Positions 24,988-36,099 of a DNA stretch of 64,000 nt are shown one piece after another (positions within the stretch are counted from its first letter, which is position 1; every line of letters begins with the position of its first letter). The stretch lies in contig CAKJVC010000192.1 of the NCBI GenBank assembly GCA_918026815.1, positions 186,001 through 250,000 of the forward strand. The letters are read 5' to 3'. Below the pieces are notes generated by a model. It searched no databases and had not been told where the DNA came from. It worked only from the letters and a program-made list of their open reading frames with translations. The translations under genes and the position numbers were made by a program. The DNA comes from Chalara sp. BL73. Lineage: Eukaryota > Ascomycota > Leotiomycetes > Helotiales.

Positions 24988-26150
24988 TGCTGTAACAGGT
25001 TTTGTGCGGTCGGGAAGGTTTCTTGTGTAACTTGTTATACGTTGAGTTTAGGGCGTGATGCCCGTTGATAGAATATAGACTTGTTCATGTGATGGAGTTG
25101 CAATCTCCTACATTGCCTCGGGTTTTGAATGTGCCGTGGTCCAGATTAAAGGGAGTTTAAATATACGGAAAAGAGTTAAAATCGGAAACGGTAGGGTTAA
25201 ACTCCTAGAACGAACCTGTGGAAGGAAGCAGTCAATGACTCACTCAATCGAGACCATCATATTCATGCACCCTGGATTCCTGGTGTTGGAAATGTTTTAT
25301 TCAGTTATGATGAGTGGTTTGAGCGTGGCGTATTTTTTTTATCGTTTCCTTTAGCTTAGTAAGGAGTACAGTGAAGAGGGATCCTTCATCGTTGCGATCT
25401 CTAGACTTCTAAATCATTTCCTGTGGAATAGCTTGGGACCTCCGAATGTGAAACCATGATAATATACTAATATTCTAGATGGAGACCTAGTTGCTGATGG
25501 CCTGCATGGGAAATATAGTTACATGATAAAATAAGGCGTCGATGTGAGATGTATTATCACGTGATAAACCTCCAGTGTCCGCTATACACTCGAAACTACG
25601 GTTTTTGATACTCTTGATGATGGATTTGTGGCCTCTTTTGTATGGCTACGTAGCTGGGTTCTCGTGGAGTATACTAGGAGTAAATCAATTCTGATCAGCT
25701 GACAATGTTGGATAATTTTTGTAAAATTTCATAATATCATGCACTTTTCACTGCCATTTGTGTGAAAAGAATAGTGTACAACATGTACCCAGCCTTATCG
25801 GCATCTCATAGATCGCTCTCGATGCGTAAATCGGGGTATGTGATCAAGAATGAATAATTCCGATCCCGATCGTCTCTTGGCCCGGAGCGTTACATCCGAA
25901 GGATCACCTTATTCTTAATCAGCTGTTTTTCACAATGGAACACAATTTATTCAGCGCAGGTACCGGTGTGATTTGCGACCGATCATATCATGCAGTGAGT
26001 ATAAATTACATCATTAACCATTACATTGTGCCTTTATCCCAAAAGCGCCTCGAACAGACATTTGTAAGAAACGTCTGCATACAACAACACATGGTGCTGA
26101 AGCATCTTATGGTACTGAAACTCCTGATATCAATAACAGCAAAGACCTAT
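24988..26150. other. Intergenic stretch with upstream in-frame codons of the reductase
   Basis: Mostly non-coding. The reading frame of the next gene is open back to an ATG at 25935, which may matter for its N-terminus and is discussed there. Nothing else was supported. Confidence 0.5.
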
Positions 26151-27548
26151 ATGGCTACACCACCCACCAGACACGCAATAGTCGTAGGCTCGGGTCTGGC
26201 CGGCCTCTCGGCGGCTTCTCAGCTTATCGCTAATAATATTCCCGTATACCTGCTTGAGCGTTCAGCAAAACCAGGCGGTAACTCCATTAAAGCCTCCTCT
26301 GGCATCAATGGCGCGCCAACTAAATATCAACCATTCCCGGACCCTGCTTTCTATGCCGATACGGTGAAATCGGTGGGTGGGGTCATTTCCACAGCTACGG
26401 AGCGTAGGGAGGATCTGATTAAGACACTGACAGACCGGTCAGCAAGCGCAATAAATTGGCTTGTGGATGAAAAGGGGGTTGACTTGAGTGTTGTTGCTCA
26501 GCTTGGTGGCCATAGTCTGCCAAGGACACATCGTGGAGCTGGAAAATTGCCTCCTGGAGCCGCGATTGTAACAACGCTGCTCAAAACATTGAAAGAGAGC
26601 CCCGATTTTCATCTTGAGACGGAGTCTATTGTCACACGGGTCATCAAGGAAAATGATGTCGTGGAAGGGGTAGAATACACTTCGAAGGGTGAGCCTAAAG
26701 TGCTTCGTGGGCCAGTCATTTTTGCAAGCGGTGGCTTTGGAGGTGATGCCAAAGGCATGATGTCGCAATATCGACCGGACCTCGCCGCGTATCCATCCAC
26801 CAATGATGCAAGACCTGGATCTCAGAATCTTCTTACGAGTGTCGGTGCTCAGCTCCTTGACATGGAACATGTTCAAGTCCATCCTACGAGCTTCGTAGAT
26901 CCAGAAGATGTTTTCAACCCTGTGAATTTCCTCGCGGCTGAGATCCTTCGTGGTGAAGGTGGTATCCTACTCTTTGATGGCAAAAGATTCGTAAATGAGA
27001 TGGGGATGAGGAAAGATGTTACGGAGGCTATTACGCAGTTACCAGCTGAAGATGACTTGCCGAAGCAGTGGCATGCTCAGATAGTGCTAGATGCGGGCGT
27101 GCACAAGAAGGCAGCTTCGCATGTGGATTTCTATTTGTGGAAGGGATTGATGCGGATGACTACGGTGGGAGAGCTGGTGGAGAGATTCCCCCAAACTGCA
27201 GAACAGACAATTCGAGAGTATTGCGATGTCGTGGCTGGCAGGAAGGAGGATCCTTTTGGACGGAAAGCGTATGGGTCTTGGGAGACCGATCAGGTGACGA
27301 TGGATACGATAATTTACGTAGGCAGAGTCACACCTGCGATTCACTTTACCATGGGTGGAGTGGTTGTTAATGAACGGAGTCAGGTTCTGGACGCGGATGA
27401 GAAGCCCATCAAAGGTCTATGGGCGGCGGGCGAGGTTACAGGTGGTATTCATGGAGAAAACCGTCTGGGTGGTTCGTCACTTCTGGAGTGTGTAGTTTTT
27501 GGAAGAATTGCAGGGGACCAAGTCTCGGAGATGTTCAGGATTTCATGA
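26151..27548 (+). CDS. Soluble FAD-dependent fumarate reductase (Osm1/FRDS type)
   Basis: A flavoprotein that reduces fumarate to succinate and so reoxidises reduced flavin or NADH, supporting redox balance at low oxygen. It has 465 aa from the Met at 26151, matching the catalytic-domain length. The N-terminal dinucleotide fold is VVGSGLAGLSAAS, followed by the family-typical KPGGNSIKASSGINGA. The capping domain follows, then KRFVNEMGMRKDVTEAI, HFTMGGVVVN and the FAD-closing GEVTGGIHGENRLGGSSLLE. No cytochrome b5 domain is fused. It is a single exon. Upstream in-frame Met codons at 25935, 26091 and 26109 would add a basic/hydrophobic leader (VLKHLMVLKLLISI), which could target the protein to mitochondria or the secretory pathway. 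Confidence 0.9.
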   Translation: MATPPTRHAIVVGSGLAGLSAASQLIANNIPVYLLERSAKPGGNSIKASSGINGAPTKYQPFPDPAFYADTVKSVGGVISTATERREDLIKTLTDRSASAINWLVDEKGVDLSVVAQLGGHSLPRTHRGAGKLPPGAAIVTTLLKTLKESPDFHLETESIVTRVIKENDVVEGVEYTSKGEPKVLRGPVIFASGGFGGDAKGMMSQYRPDLAAYPSTNDARPGSQNLLTSVGAQLLDMEHVQVHPTSFVDPEDVFNPVNFLAAEILRGEGGILLFDGKRFVNEMGMRKDVTEAITQLPAEDDLPKQWHAQIVLDAGVHKKAASHVDFYLWKGLMRMTTVGELVERFPQTAEQTIREYCDVVAGRKEDPFGRKAYGSWETDQVTMDTIIYVGRVTPAIHFTMGGVVVNERSQVLDADEKPIKGLWAAGEVTGGIHGENRLGGSSLLECVVFGRIAGDQVSEMFRIS

Positions 27549-28695
27549 TTGAAAATGAGTTTGCTTGCAGAGCGCAGAACAGAAATAACACCACCCCCGA
27601 CCCCAATATTCGAATAGTCTAGATCAAAGAATGAAGGAGGTAAACGCATTACAAATGGTTTAGTTGTTTAGTTTTCTTGTTTTTGGCATAGCTTTGCAAG
27701 AACGTGATGACTGCTCTTGAGTATGGAGTGCCAGACTCCATCGTGTTCTTAGTCTTGACGTTATTAGTATCTAGATCCATAGATGTCATGTGTTGCACAC
27801 ATACCAAATTGTTCGAAAGCTCCGCCAATGCTTGGCGAGGTTCCATTTCCCATTATTGAGGCATAGCCAGTTAAATGGCATGTCTCGCGCATCGTCGTGG
27901 AGCTGCCCTGCCCTAGATCACGATTCTGACTAAATAACCATTCAATGATGACTGCCCAGCGCAGTTCGTGATGAATATTCCTATTGTTTGGTCAACTAAA
28001 TCATTGGGAATCCTTCAGGCAGCAGTAGATGAATTGCATTGGCAGCAGCAAATTTGGTAACTCTGGAAATGGATGCGCTGAAGATCTATGTATCGTATCG
28101 GAGCCCGAAGCTTCGATGATTCTAATGATATAGATCAAGAAAGGGACGCTGCTGAGCTAATACTTTATGAGCTCTCTGAAATTTTTGCTAGGCCCGAATT
28201 ATCTAGCCATGCTACACTTTGATTTCCCTCTATTGTGGTGGAGGGACTGTTGATACTGGTACTTACACTAAGGGCAGAAGTTATCCAATGTGACTTTCTA
28301 CAGAAGGGGTTGCTTCGGACGGTCGGTTGTTTTCAGATTTCATATAAGAATGTTTCATGTTCACTATTTTGAAAGAGACAATAGTGGTACGGCATATCTG
28401 ATTGACAATTTCGAGGGCCAACCAGCGCGCCAACAGTCGCAACTGGAGGCGTTCTTCGGGGAGTTAGTCTGGAATACAGTCCGAAAGAATAGTTCAATCT
28501 AGCTATGGACTCTTGAAAACCGAGCCATGTGAGCCAAAAGTCTATAAGCAATGTAGTGAGGCACCGCCGGACACAGACAAAGTTGATGGCGAGCAATACC
28601 TAAAAACAATCGTCTACTTTATAATAAAAGTAAGTATTCTTTCAAAAGATGGACGGTCTGTTTATTAAGCTGCTCTCGTTAACAGATATATTTCT
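27549..28695. other. Gene-poor stretch downstream of the fumarate reductase
   Basis: No supported gene. Short open pieces at 28350-28500 and 28500-28630 are protein-like but do not connect in phase to the frame at 28696. Confidence 0.4.
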
Positions 28696-29007
28696 ATGGT
28701 TTTGACCGTCGTAGCGGATTACAAATTTCCACCCTTTCAAACATATCATGCCTTCGCGGCCAACAAGCAAGAGAGATTCCTCTGTGGGGAGGTTCTTTAC
28801 GTGTCTGATACCGCAACTGAGTCCCGCTATACTCCTGATAACTGGAGAAATACCAGAGCTCAGATTTTCAGCACAATACTTGTAGATATGACTTGGCTTC
28901 AGGAGACGAAAGTTATCAAGTCGATGGAGCCTGTGTCTGATGGCGTGGATGTGTGGCTCTACCGTGTCGAGTATGAGCTTGTGGCAATGGCGAAAAACAC
29001 AAATTGA
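28696..29007 (+). CDS. Hypothetical open frame, 103 aa
   Basis: I do not recognise this protein. The frame MVLTVVADYKFPPFQTYHAF continues with RYTPDNWRNTRAQIF and a regular C-terminal half, YRVEYELVAMAKNTN, so composition looks protein-like. An acceptor-like AACAG lies just upstream at about 28684 and a donor GTAAGT at about 28629, hinting at a first exon, but the phases I tried do not fit. It could be the last exon of a small gene, a relic, or chance. Confidence 0.3.
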   Translation: MVLTVVADYKFPPFQTYHAFAANKQERFLCGEVLYVSDTATESRYTPDNWRNTRAQIFSTILVDMTWLQETKVIKSMEPVSDGVDVWLYRVEYELVAMAKNTN

Positions 29008-29364
29008 AGTATGAGGCTGGATATCTGGCAAGCAAAGAAGTGCAGAGGCATTCTGCATTGCTGCTGCCTTTCGTCCTGGGACTAATTAGTCAGTTCTGAT
29101 GCATCTATATACCACGTCGTTATCAGCAAATCAGTGTGTCTTTTTCGAGCTGACCACTAGTCCGGTTTGCTTCACATCAATATTATTCGGCCATTTGATT
29201 GAAGGGACTTCATTTTATCTGGTGACGGTGATTTTAACGGTAGTTGAAGATCGTTGTCCCGAATTATCACATGAGGGAACCAATCCGTATCATTGTCATA
29301 AAGTATAATCTTGTTTATTCTTCAAGGTGCCATAATGTTCGCAAATATACTTTAAAGATAACTA
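29008..29364. other. Intergenic stretch
   Basis: About 360 bp, the 3' flank of the GH5 gene. I see nothing else in it. Confidence 0.45.
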
Positions 29365-30654
29365 TTAAGCTAGCGTTTCCTTGATCATTGGCTTCTGATA
29401 GGCTGCAAGAACAGTTTCATTCCTAAAGCCCGACCAATCATGGTTAAATATTGCCCACCAATCATCAAAATCTTGGATTCCTTCTCTGATATAGTAGGAT
29501 CCGCTGATTCCCCATTCCAGCCAGCCGATGCCACCTTCAATTCGAGCGGCATCCGCTCGTCGGTCGGACCCAGTGACGAAGTTTTTGATGCATTGCGCGT
29601 AAACAGATTCGTAATCTGTTCCATTTTGCGCAAATCCGAACTCGGTCAAAAGAACTGGTGCCACATTTCTTGCGGTGGATAAGGGAGAGGTATCTAGGGC
29701 ATTGAAACCGCGATCGTAAAACTGAGATTGAAGATCGGCGCAATTGGTCGCGCCATTGTCATAGGAATGAAGCTCAAATACAATCTTGTCGGCATATTCG
29801 AAGTCACTTAGCTTAAATGTTCTATTGTCCGTATTGCTTAAGGGTTGCCCAGCTGTGATCTCATTCAGCTCGTGGTCGTAACCCAGTCCCGAAAAGAGAA
29901 TCAAGGCGTCTGGGTTTGCGGCATGCATCCCCGCCGCAGCAGTTGTCATCTCGTCATACCAGAGGGACCAGCCGTACGTCGCACTCACTTCAGGATTGTT
30001 TGCAACCTCTCGAAGCTCGTTGCGGAGGGAAAGAGCGGTGGCAGCTGGCCATCGTTTCGCATAGTCGGCCATGTAGTTCAGGCCGCGCTTCCACTTTACA
30101 ACGTCGAAATAAGTGTCGCCGAACCAGCCGTTTCCGTCAGTCAAATTGCAGCACCATTTCGCCTTGGACACGTGGTTGTTGAATATGAGATGGAGTTGTT
30201 GTGCGTGAAGCTCAGCAGCTACGGCATCCCAAACTTGGAGACGTGTGGTATTTGCGGTGAAGTTTTGATTGTGCTCTATGATTTGAGAAAGAATTGCCGT
30301 AGCGTTCTCACCCAAGGTCCGATCCAACGCGTCAAGGAGAGTTACGTCACCACCATTGTCGATGATATCGTCGACCATCTCTGTTGCATAGCCCATGCGA
30401 ACTGAGTTCATACCGAGTGACTTGATCTTGGTTATAATATCGTGGATAGATGAGTACTGCAGACCCTCAGGAATCATCACCTCTCCCTCACCTGGCCAGT
30501 TGATGCCTACATGTACAATTGGTGTCCCGGAAGCGTCCACAATCCGAGACCCATTCGTCTTCAAAGGGCCATTGGGCCATGACTGATAACCAGCGGAGGG
30601 ACTGATCAGGGTAACTAACGATGAAGTGATGGCTATCCTTTGTAGAAAATACAT
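29365..30654 (-). CDS. Secreted glycoside hydrolase family 5 (cellulase-like)
   Basis: A 429-aa, single-exon, presumably extracellular glycosidase. A hydrophobic signal peptide covers roughly residues 1-22 (LQRIAITSSLVTLISPSAG). The mature part begins with the GH5-typical KTNGSRIVDASGTPIVHVGINWPG. The acid/base Glu is in the ALSLRNELRE strand at about residue 222, and the nucleophile Glu is in VLLTEFGFAQ at about residue 345. WGISGSYYIREG near the end fits the last barrel strand. Several NxT/NxS sequons suit a glycosylated secreted protein. The family acts on beta-linked plant or fungal polysaccharides; the subfamily and exact substrate (glucan, mannan or glucoside) cannot be fixed here. A TATA-like element lies upstream. 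Confidence 0.9.
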   Translation of the reverse strand: MYFLQRIAITSSLVTLISPSAGYQSWPNGPLKTNGSRIVDASGTPIVHVGINWPGEGEVMIPEGLQYSSIHDIITKIKSLGMNSVRMGYATEMVDDIIDNGGDVTLLDALDRTLGENATAILSQIIEHNQNFTANTTRLQVWDAVAAELHAQQLHLIFNNHVSKAKWCCNLTDGNGWFGDTYFDVVKWKRGLNYMADYAKRWPAATALSLRNELREVANNPEVSATYGWSLWYDEMTTAAAGMHAANPDALILFSGLGYDHELNEITAGQPLSNTDNRTFKLSDFEYADKIVFELHSYDNGATNCADLQSQFYDRGFNALDTSPLSTARNVAPVLLTEFGFAQNGTDYESVYAQCIKNFVTGSDRRADAARIEGGIGWLEWGISGSYYIREGIQDFDDWWAIFNHDWSGFRNETVLAAYQKPMIKETLA

Positions 30655-30730
30655 GCTGAGATGGACAAGAATGCAAAGAGCTACAGTTCTGGATTGGAAG
30701 CGGGCGGAAAGGAAACACCTGGCTGATTAA

Positions 30731-30745
30731 AGAGCTTTTATAATT
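30731..30745 (-). promoter_or_regulatory. TATA-like element of the GH5 gene
   Basis: On the minus strand the sequence reads AATTATAAAAGCTC, about 80 bp upstream of the GH5 start codon. The distance and motif fit a core promoter. This is seen in sequence; function is inferred. Confidence 0.45.
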
Positions 30746-31333
30746 TGTGAGCCTCCGATACTGCCTTTATAAATTCCCGAGCAGTTGAACATTGTTTTAC
30801 CGCCCGTCGCTAGCTATACTCACTTCTGCTTGCATAATTAAAAGAACCTAAGCCACTAATACTTGACGAAGAAGTTGTTCGTTGATCTTGTTCATAATCC
30901 GTGTTACTTCGCCGTTGTATCCTTGGTGTTCCCAAAGCCAAGGAATCATTTAAGGTTACCGGTCTCCACCGTTGACTTATCATCTAGTATTTATTGTGAA
31001 AACGCTTGTTTACCTGCGCCGGGCCCGACAGCCCCGAGATCTCCTTGACACCCAAATCTGGGGCCCCGCAAGTGTTATAAGCCGTTTGACCCCGCGACCC
31101 ACGATCTTGCAATGCGAACTAAAATGCTTTGGTCCCATTTATTATAAGAGGCAGCCAGGACTTCATTCACCCCAGGGCTCTTAACACCCAAGCGGGGAAA
31201 TTCTCCTCCGCTTTCCTCAAGTCCAGGATATCCTCAAAGGTGGCTCGAGCCTAACCTTGGTGGATCCTGCAGGCGCAAACCAAAGCCCACGAACATGAAA
31301 ATTGGAGTACGAACAAAAACAAATCAACAACAA
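30746..31333. other. Intergenic stretch between divergent genes
   Basis: The upstream regions of the minus-strand GH5 gene and the plus-strand regulator. No coding frame was supported. It may carry the promoters of both genes. Confidence 0.45.
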
Positions 31334-33243
31334 ATGGCCGACGCAGAAGCCAAATCTCGAGCTTGGCAAGTAAATTATTTTTGTTTTGAGCATTTCCAAT
31401 CTAAGCACTGCCTACAACGACTACAGGACTAACTAAAAGGAGTCATAGTGACGAGTGCCGCCGTTTACATCGCAAATGTAAGTCACGTGCTTAGAACCAC
31501 GCTATTCCGTTCCGGGTGGATTGTTGATGCGAAGATATGCAAATAAACAGGCGATTTGATTAAGCCTCAGTGCTCTCCATGTAAACGGAGCGGACGTAAA
31601 TGTCACCACACCCAACTAAAGTTTCATTTTAAGCAGCCCTTTCCGTTGGGTAACGACTTCCCCCGCCCAAAGTCCTGGGGGAGTTCTCCTGTGAGCAGTA
31701 CGTTATCTTTCAAGGCTGTTTCCAAATAGTTGGATCTCTCACTAATCTAGCGTGCTAGTCCGTTTCCTCGATGAAACTGCCGAGACTATCCGTGATTACC
31801 ACGTCGAGACTGGCCAGCAGCCGGCAACGGAGACAGAGCCGGACTCGGGCTCGGCATCCCCATCTTCCCCTGCTTTGCTGTTCCCTTCAGTTACTCTGAA
31901 AGGGCCGGCCACATGGGGCCCGCACAACCAAGCACACCCTAATGATTACTGGCCTCTTAAAAACTCTACGGAGAGTCTGCTGTTCAAGCATTTTGCTCAC
32001 AATATATCGCCATGTTTTGTACGTCTTCTATGCAATACGGATTGCCCTAAACCCTCAGTGGAAGTTTCTGACTGGCGATACAGTTTGATTTCTGCGATAG
32101 GGACCGCCACTTTGCCCTTGATGTACCAGAACGTGCAAGAACCTGCTCACCACTTTTACATGCTATTTTTGCATTGTCGGCTCGACATTTGAGTCATACT
32201 AGGGAAGATTTTGATCCCCAAATTGCAGATGAATACTACCAGAGGTGCCTCGAAACACTCATACCGGAATTAAACAGAACGGGGGCGGATCTTAATGATA
32301 ATCTGCTGACTGCAACTGTGATTCTACGTCTTCTTGAAGAACTAAATGTGCCACTGGCTGGGATAGATCTATGCCAACATTCCGTTGGTACACGTGCCTT
32401 CCTGCGCAGCCAAACCGCACAGTCTCCTTGTACTGGACTGCGTCGAGCAGCATCATGGGCAGGTGTGCGCCAGGAAATTTATGTTTCCCTAAGCCTTTAT
32501 CGGCCGCCCGCGATCAAAGCAAGTAGCGATATGCTTGATTCACTTGACCCATCTGACGATTCTACCTGGGCAAACCTTGCCGTTAGCCATTGTTCAGATG
32601 TACTTGAATATTGCTTCACAGAATCCCCCCCCAAAGTAGAGGTGTACGATTCTTTACTTGCAGATAACCAGCGATGGAACACAGAGCGTCCGCCTTCATA
32701 TGACCCTCTTTATGTTTACAAATCTAAGGACCCGAATCACAATTCTTTCTGGGAGTTTACGCTGCAAGCAGATTGGCATGGTAACTTTTAACCGAATTTG
32801 TATTACCATAGTCACTGACGAGCATAGTAATGGGTTGGCAATATATGGCTCTTGCTCAACTTCTTCTCACAATACACAACCCTCATACTGTCAAGATGCC
32901 CCAAGGGCGGTATGTCACTTGGAGAAGAAAGAATGTAATTCTTGCATATGTCAATTTAACACAGGAGAGACTAACCGAATATAAGGAGCAAGCACGAAAT
33001 GCTGTCAGGCTACTTTGTAGCATCGCACAGTCAAACCCGTCCACGCCGCCTGGAATTTTAGTTGCTTGTATGGGAGCAAAAGTTTGTGGGAAATTATTTG
33101 AGGACACTGGCGAGCAAAGAGCACTCCTAGATATACTTCTGCGAGCAGAAGAAATACATGGCTGGCCAACAAAAGATATCCGAGTGAATTTGTGTAGAGT
33201 CTGGGCCGAAAATATGCAAGATAAAGGGCCTGAGCTAAGATAA
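31334..33243 (+). CDS. Zn2Cys6-type transcription factor with altered zinc cluster
   Basis: A probable nuclear regulator of about 530 aa. Supported exons: 31427-31477, 31551-31701, 31751-32018, 32084-32780, 32828-33243, all mutually in phase. The cluster reads SDECRRLHRKCDLIKPQC and then SPCKRSGRKC: five of the six cysteines are present, but the first is Ser. The remainder has the fungal-regulator middle region (FFDFCDRDRHFALDVPERAR, AIFALSARHLSH). The first exon is unsettled: the ATG at 31334 followed by the GTAAAT donor at 31370 does not join exon 2 in frame. The donor of exon 3 at 31702 (GTTATC) is weak. Either the N-terminus lies elsewhere or the gene has begun to decay. It lies next to a dioxygenase and a transporter and could regulate them, which is inference. 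Confidence 0.7.
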
Positions 33244-33571
33244 CACTTGTATTGATAGCAACCAATACCAGCAAGATATACAGGACATGTTCGTGGGGTT
33301 CCACCGTGGTTCTTAGGGGTTGTCACTCCCCTCACCATTGAGGGCTTCACAAGCGGTTGATATGTGAGGAGAGCAAACGGAGGCTATCCAGCAGAACGCC
33401 AGGGCATTGTTAGTGGAACCTTAAATAAAGGTGGGGAAACGCCATACAGGCACACTAAACCTGACATCATTAGACAGCGGAGAAAATTACCCTTTTCATA
33501 TGGTGGGGGTGGCTCGACAACACGATCAACAATCCAGCTGGTAGCAACACTTTCTGCACTAGACCTCCTTA

Positions 33572-33581
33572 TCTGTACCAT
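33572..33581 (+). promoter_or_regulatory. TATA-like element of the dioxygenase gene
   Basis: ACCATATAAAAGCAT occurs around this position, about 130 bp before the dioxygenase start codon. It is a plausible TATA box followed by a CT-rich leader. Confidence 0.4.
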
Positions 33582-33709
33582 ATAAAAGCATCTGATGACT
33601 GTCATCGCATACGAAAAGAGTACAGTACGTTTTGCGAGCGATTACACCTTTCGTAAGCCCTCTCTTTCTTTTCGTGACTCAAACGTGTAGAATTTCAGGT
33701 AATTGAATC

Positions 33710-34888
33710 ATGCCGTCTGCCGTCAACCAGGACAAGGACTCGTGTCTATCGGATAAAGAGTTTTATGTCAACGATGGGCGTCTTGAGCCTGATTTTGTAG
33801 GTTTGCTCCGGCCTACAGAACTTACCACACCCCTTGAGGAGATCCGACGAAGGTATCGAGAAGATGGGTATGTTTTCGTGAAAGGTGTCATACCACGAGA
33901 AGATGTTTTGAAAGCTAGGCAGAAATACTTCGAAATGCTAGCCCCTACCGGGGCTCTGAAACCCGGCACAAGACCAGTGGATGGCATATTTGATACAGCC
34001 AAAGACCGATTGAACTTTCCGGGCATCGGAGCAGGAACTCCTGACAGCACTGATGAGTATGGTCGAATCAAAGGTCCCGACATCGAAACTGCGCGGTTGT
34101 TTGGCGACCTTGCGCTACAGGCACATTCAGAAGACTGGTATAAAGAGGATCTGTGCAGACATCCAGCGCTGCTTGAGTTTGTTGCTCGAATGACGGGCTG
34201 GGGCGACAACACACATGGAATCCGCAGAACTCTGCTGCGAAACAACATGCCAGGTAATAAAGCTATTGGAGTACATTACGATCATATTTTCCTCAGACAT
34301 GGCGAAGATACCTTTGTCACTGCATGGGTTCCAATTGGAGACATCAAAATTAATGGAGGGGGGCTGATCTACTTGGAAAAAGGTTTGTCACTACCTCACA
34401 GGGGGAGATTCTAGCCTAATCATACCTTCGAACCAGGTCATGAACTCGGCGCTCAGATAGAGGCAGACTTTACTCAGCGAGCCAGAGGCGCAGGAATGTC
34501 TGAAGAAGAGGTCAAAAGCGCTTACAATCAGAATATGATGAGCGGAGGATTGTTGGCTGAGGGACCAGCGGGATTTGCGAAGCAGCATAACAGGCGGTGG
34601 CTCCTGACTGCGTACGAGGCTGGGGACGTCGTTCTACACAACGCATATGCGGTAAGGATGAAGACAATTCGCTATTCATTGTACAAACTAATACAAATGT
34701 AGATTCATGCCTCTTGCATTAACTATGATGAACAGAATGTTATTCGGCTCGGAACAGATTTACGCTATGTAGATTCAAGCCGGCCATGGGATACTGTAAG
34801 CCATACGCAGCCCTTCAAGTTTAGATGTTGTTGATTAACTGTGCGATAGAGGTGGTCAAGCGTTCTTCGGAATGGAGACGGGCTGTGA
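33710..34888 (+). CDS. Phytanoyl-CoA dioxygenase-family Fe(II)/2-oxoglutarate enzyme
   Basis: A non-heme iron, 2-oxoglutarate-dependent oxygenase that hydroxylates or otherwise oxidises an unknown substrate; fungal members occur in catabolism and in secondary metabolism. Exons: 33710-34382, 34437-34651, 34703-34795, 34850-34888; 340 codons, 339 aa. The iron ligands are visible as HYDHIF (His and Asp) near residue 186 and the distal His region in DVVLHNAYAIHAS, which is split by the second intron. An Arg near the C-terminus (LRYVDSSRP) suits the co-substrate contact. The last exon of 12 codons gives RWSSVLRNGDGL, as in relatives. No targeting signal is seen. The arrangement beside a regulator and an MFS carrier suggests a small functional group. 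Confidence 0.88.
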
Positions 34889-36099
34889 ATTAGGTGCTGA
34901 GGCTTCAGAGAGTGGAAGGAAGAGCAATTGATAAGGGGCAATTTGAACAGTTTGACGATGACGCTAAGAAACCAAAATAGAAGCCAAATTACCTACAATG
35001 AAATATTATAATTCAGATCTAAATGCATCGCGACCAATTCTTACAATCTTTTTCGAGCCCGAGTAACGGCCGAGGCTAAGAGCAGTTAGACTTAGGCATT
35101 AATTACAGAATTATTTCTAGTTACGATATCTCTGAATAGCCTCAATGATAGCCCTCGCAGACCACTACTTACCTTTAGGTGCGCTAGAAATCTAGTATGG
35201 ATTTTATTGCCATCCCCTTTCCCCTTCATCTGTTGGTAAGCGACAAGTATTGATAGATTGCGATGGAGATTCCAATATTGTAAAAATAGCCTTTCCACAG
35301 ACAATGCGATAGCCTGTGAGTCACATGCTATGTCTTCCACGAGTCGGACCTATTTCGGGTTGTTCGTATCTGGGGTAACCGAGAGGAATATTGGATTGCC
35401 TAGTTCGCCGCCCGTCGTGAACACAACTTGGCGGAGTTCTTTCCAGGGCTATCCTTCTACGTCGGTGGCTATATGGACGGCTCCGAGATGGAATTAAGGG
35501 TGTGCGATGAGACGGGTGCCTGACGGGTGCGGAGAAGGATTATTCGTTATCGTTTAACCGTACCGTACTAGCTAGCATCTCTCCCAAGTCCATCCCACCT
35601 TTAAGATTACTTACTGTAAAATGTCAAGAAGTTTGCGGGGCAAATCCGCCATCTACCAGATCCCTCGACGCCACATATAGTTCCGGCTCGCGTGCCTAGG
35701 CTATCTAAGTAAGGTTGTGGGGTAGATTTGCCGAGATTTAGCCATGCAAACACGCCGAAAATGGCAAAACTTGGCCGATATAGATCTTGGTTATGGCTTT
35801 CGTGTTCCTGCCAAGTTTCCCTATGGTTGGCTGGTTCCTATCTCGAGTATACCAGCAAAGTGTCTCAGATACTAAACAACATCTTGCATAGGCAAACCGC
35901 ACCTTCTTCGGCGCAAACCGAATGTTTCTTAGAGCTGTTTCTCAACTTGCTGTTGGAAGCGCTAAAGAAATCTTCACTGCCGAATATTTTCATGTGAAGT
36001 CGATAACTATATAATACACTCAAGATGGGCCCCGGCTTAAACTTTGTGCAGCTCATCTGTTGTGCTCTCTCTCTGGGTGATTGAAGTTTTCACATCAAA
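34889..36099. other. Intergenic stretch upstream of the MFS gene
   Basis: About 1.2 kb without a supported gene. A TATA-like AACTATATAATAC lies at about 36005-36017, roughly 90 bp before the transporter start, and probably marks its promoter. Confidence 0.45.
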
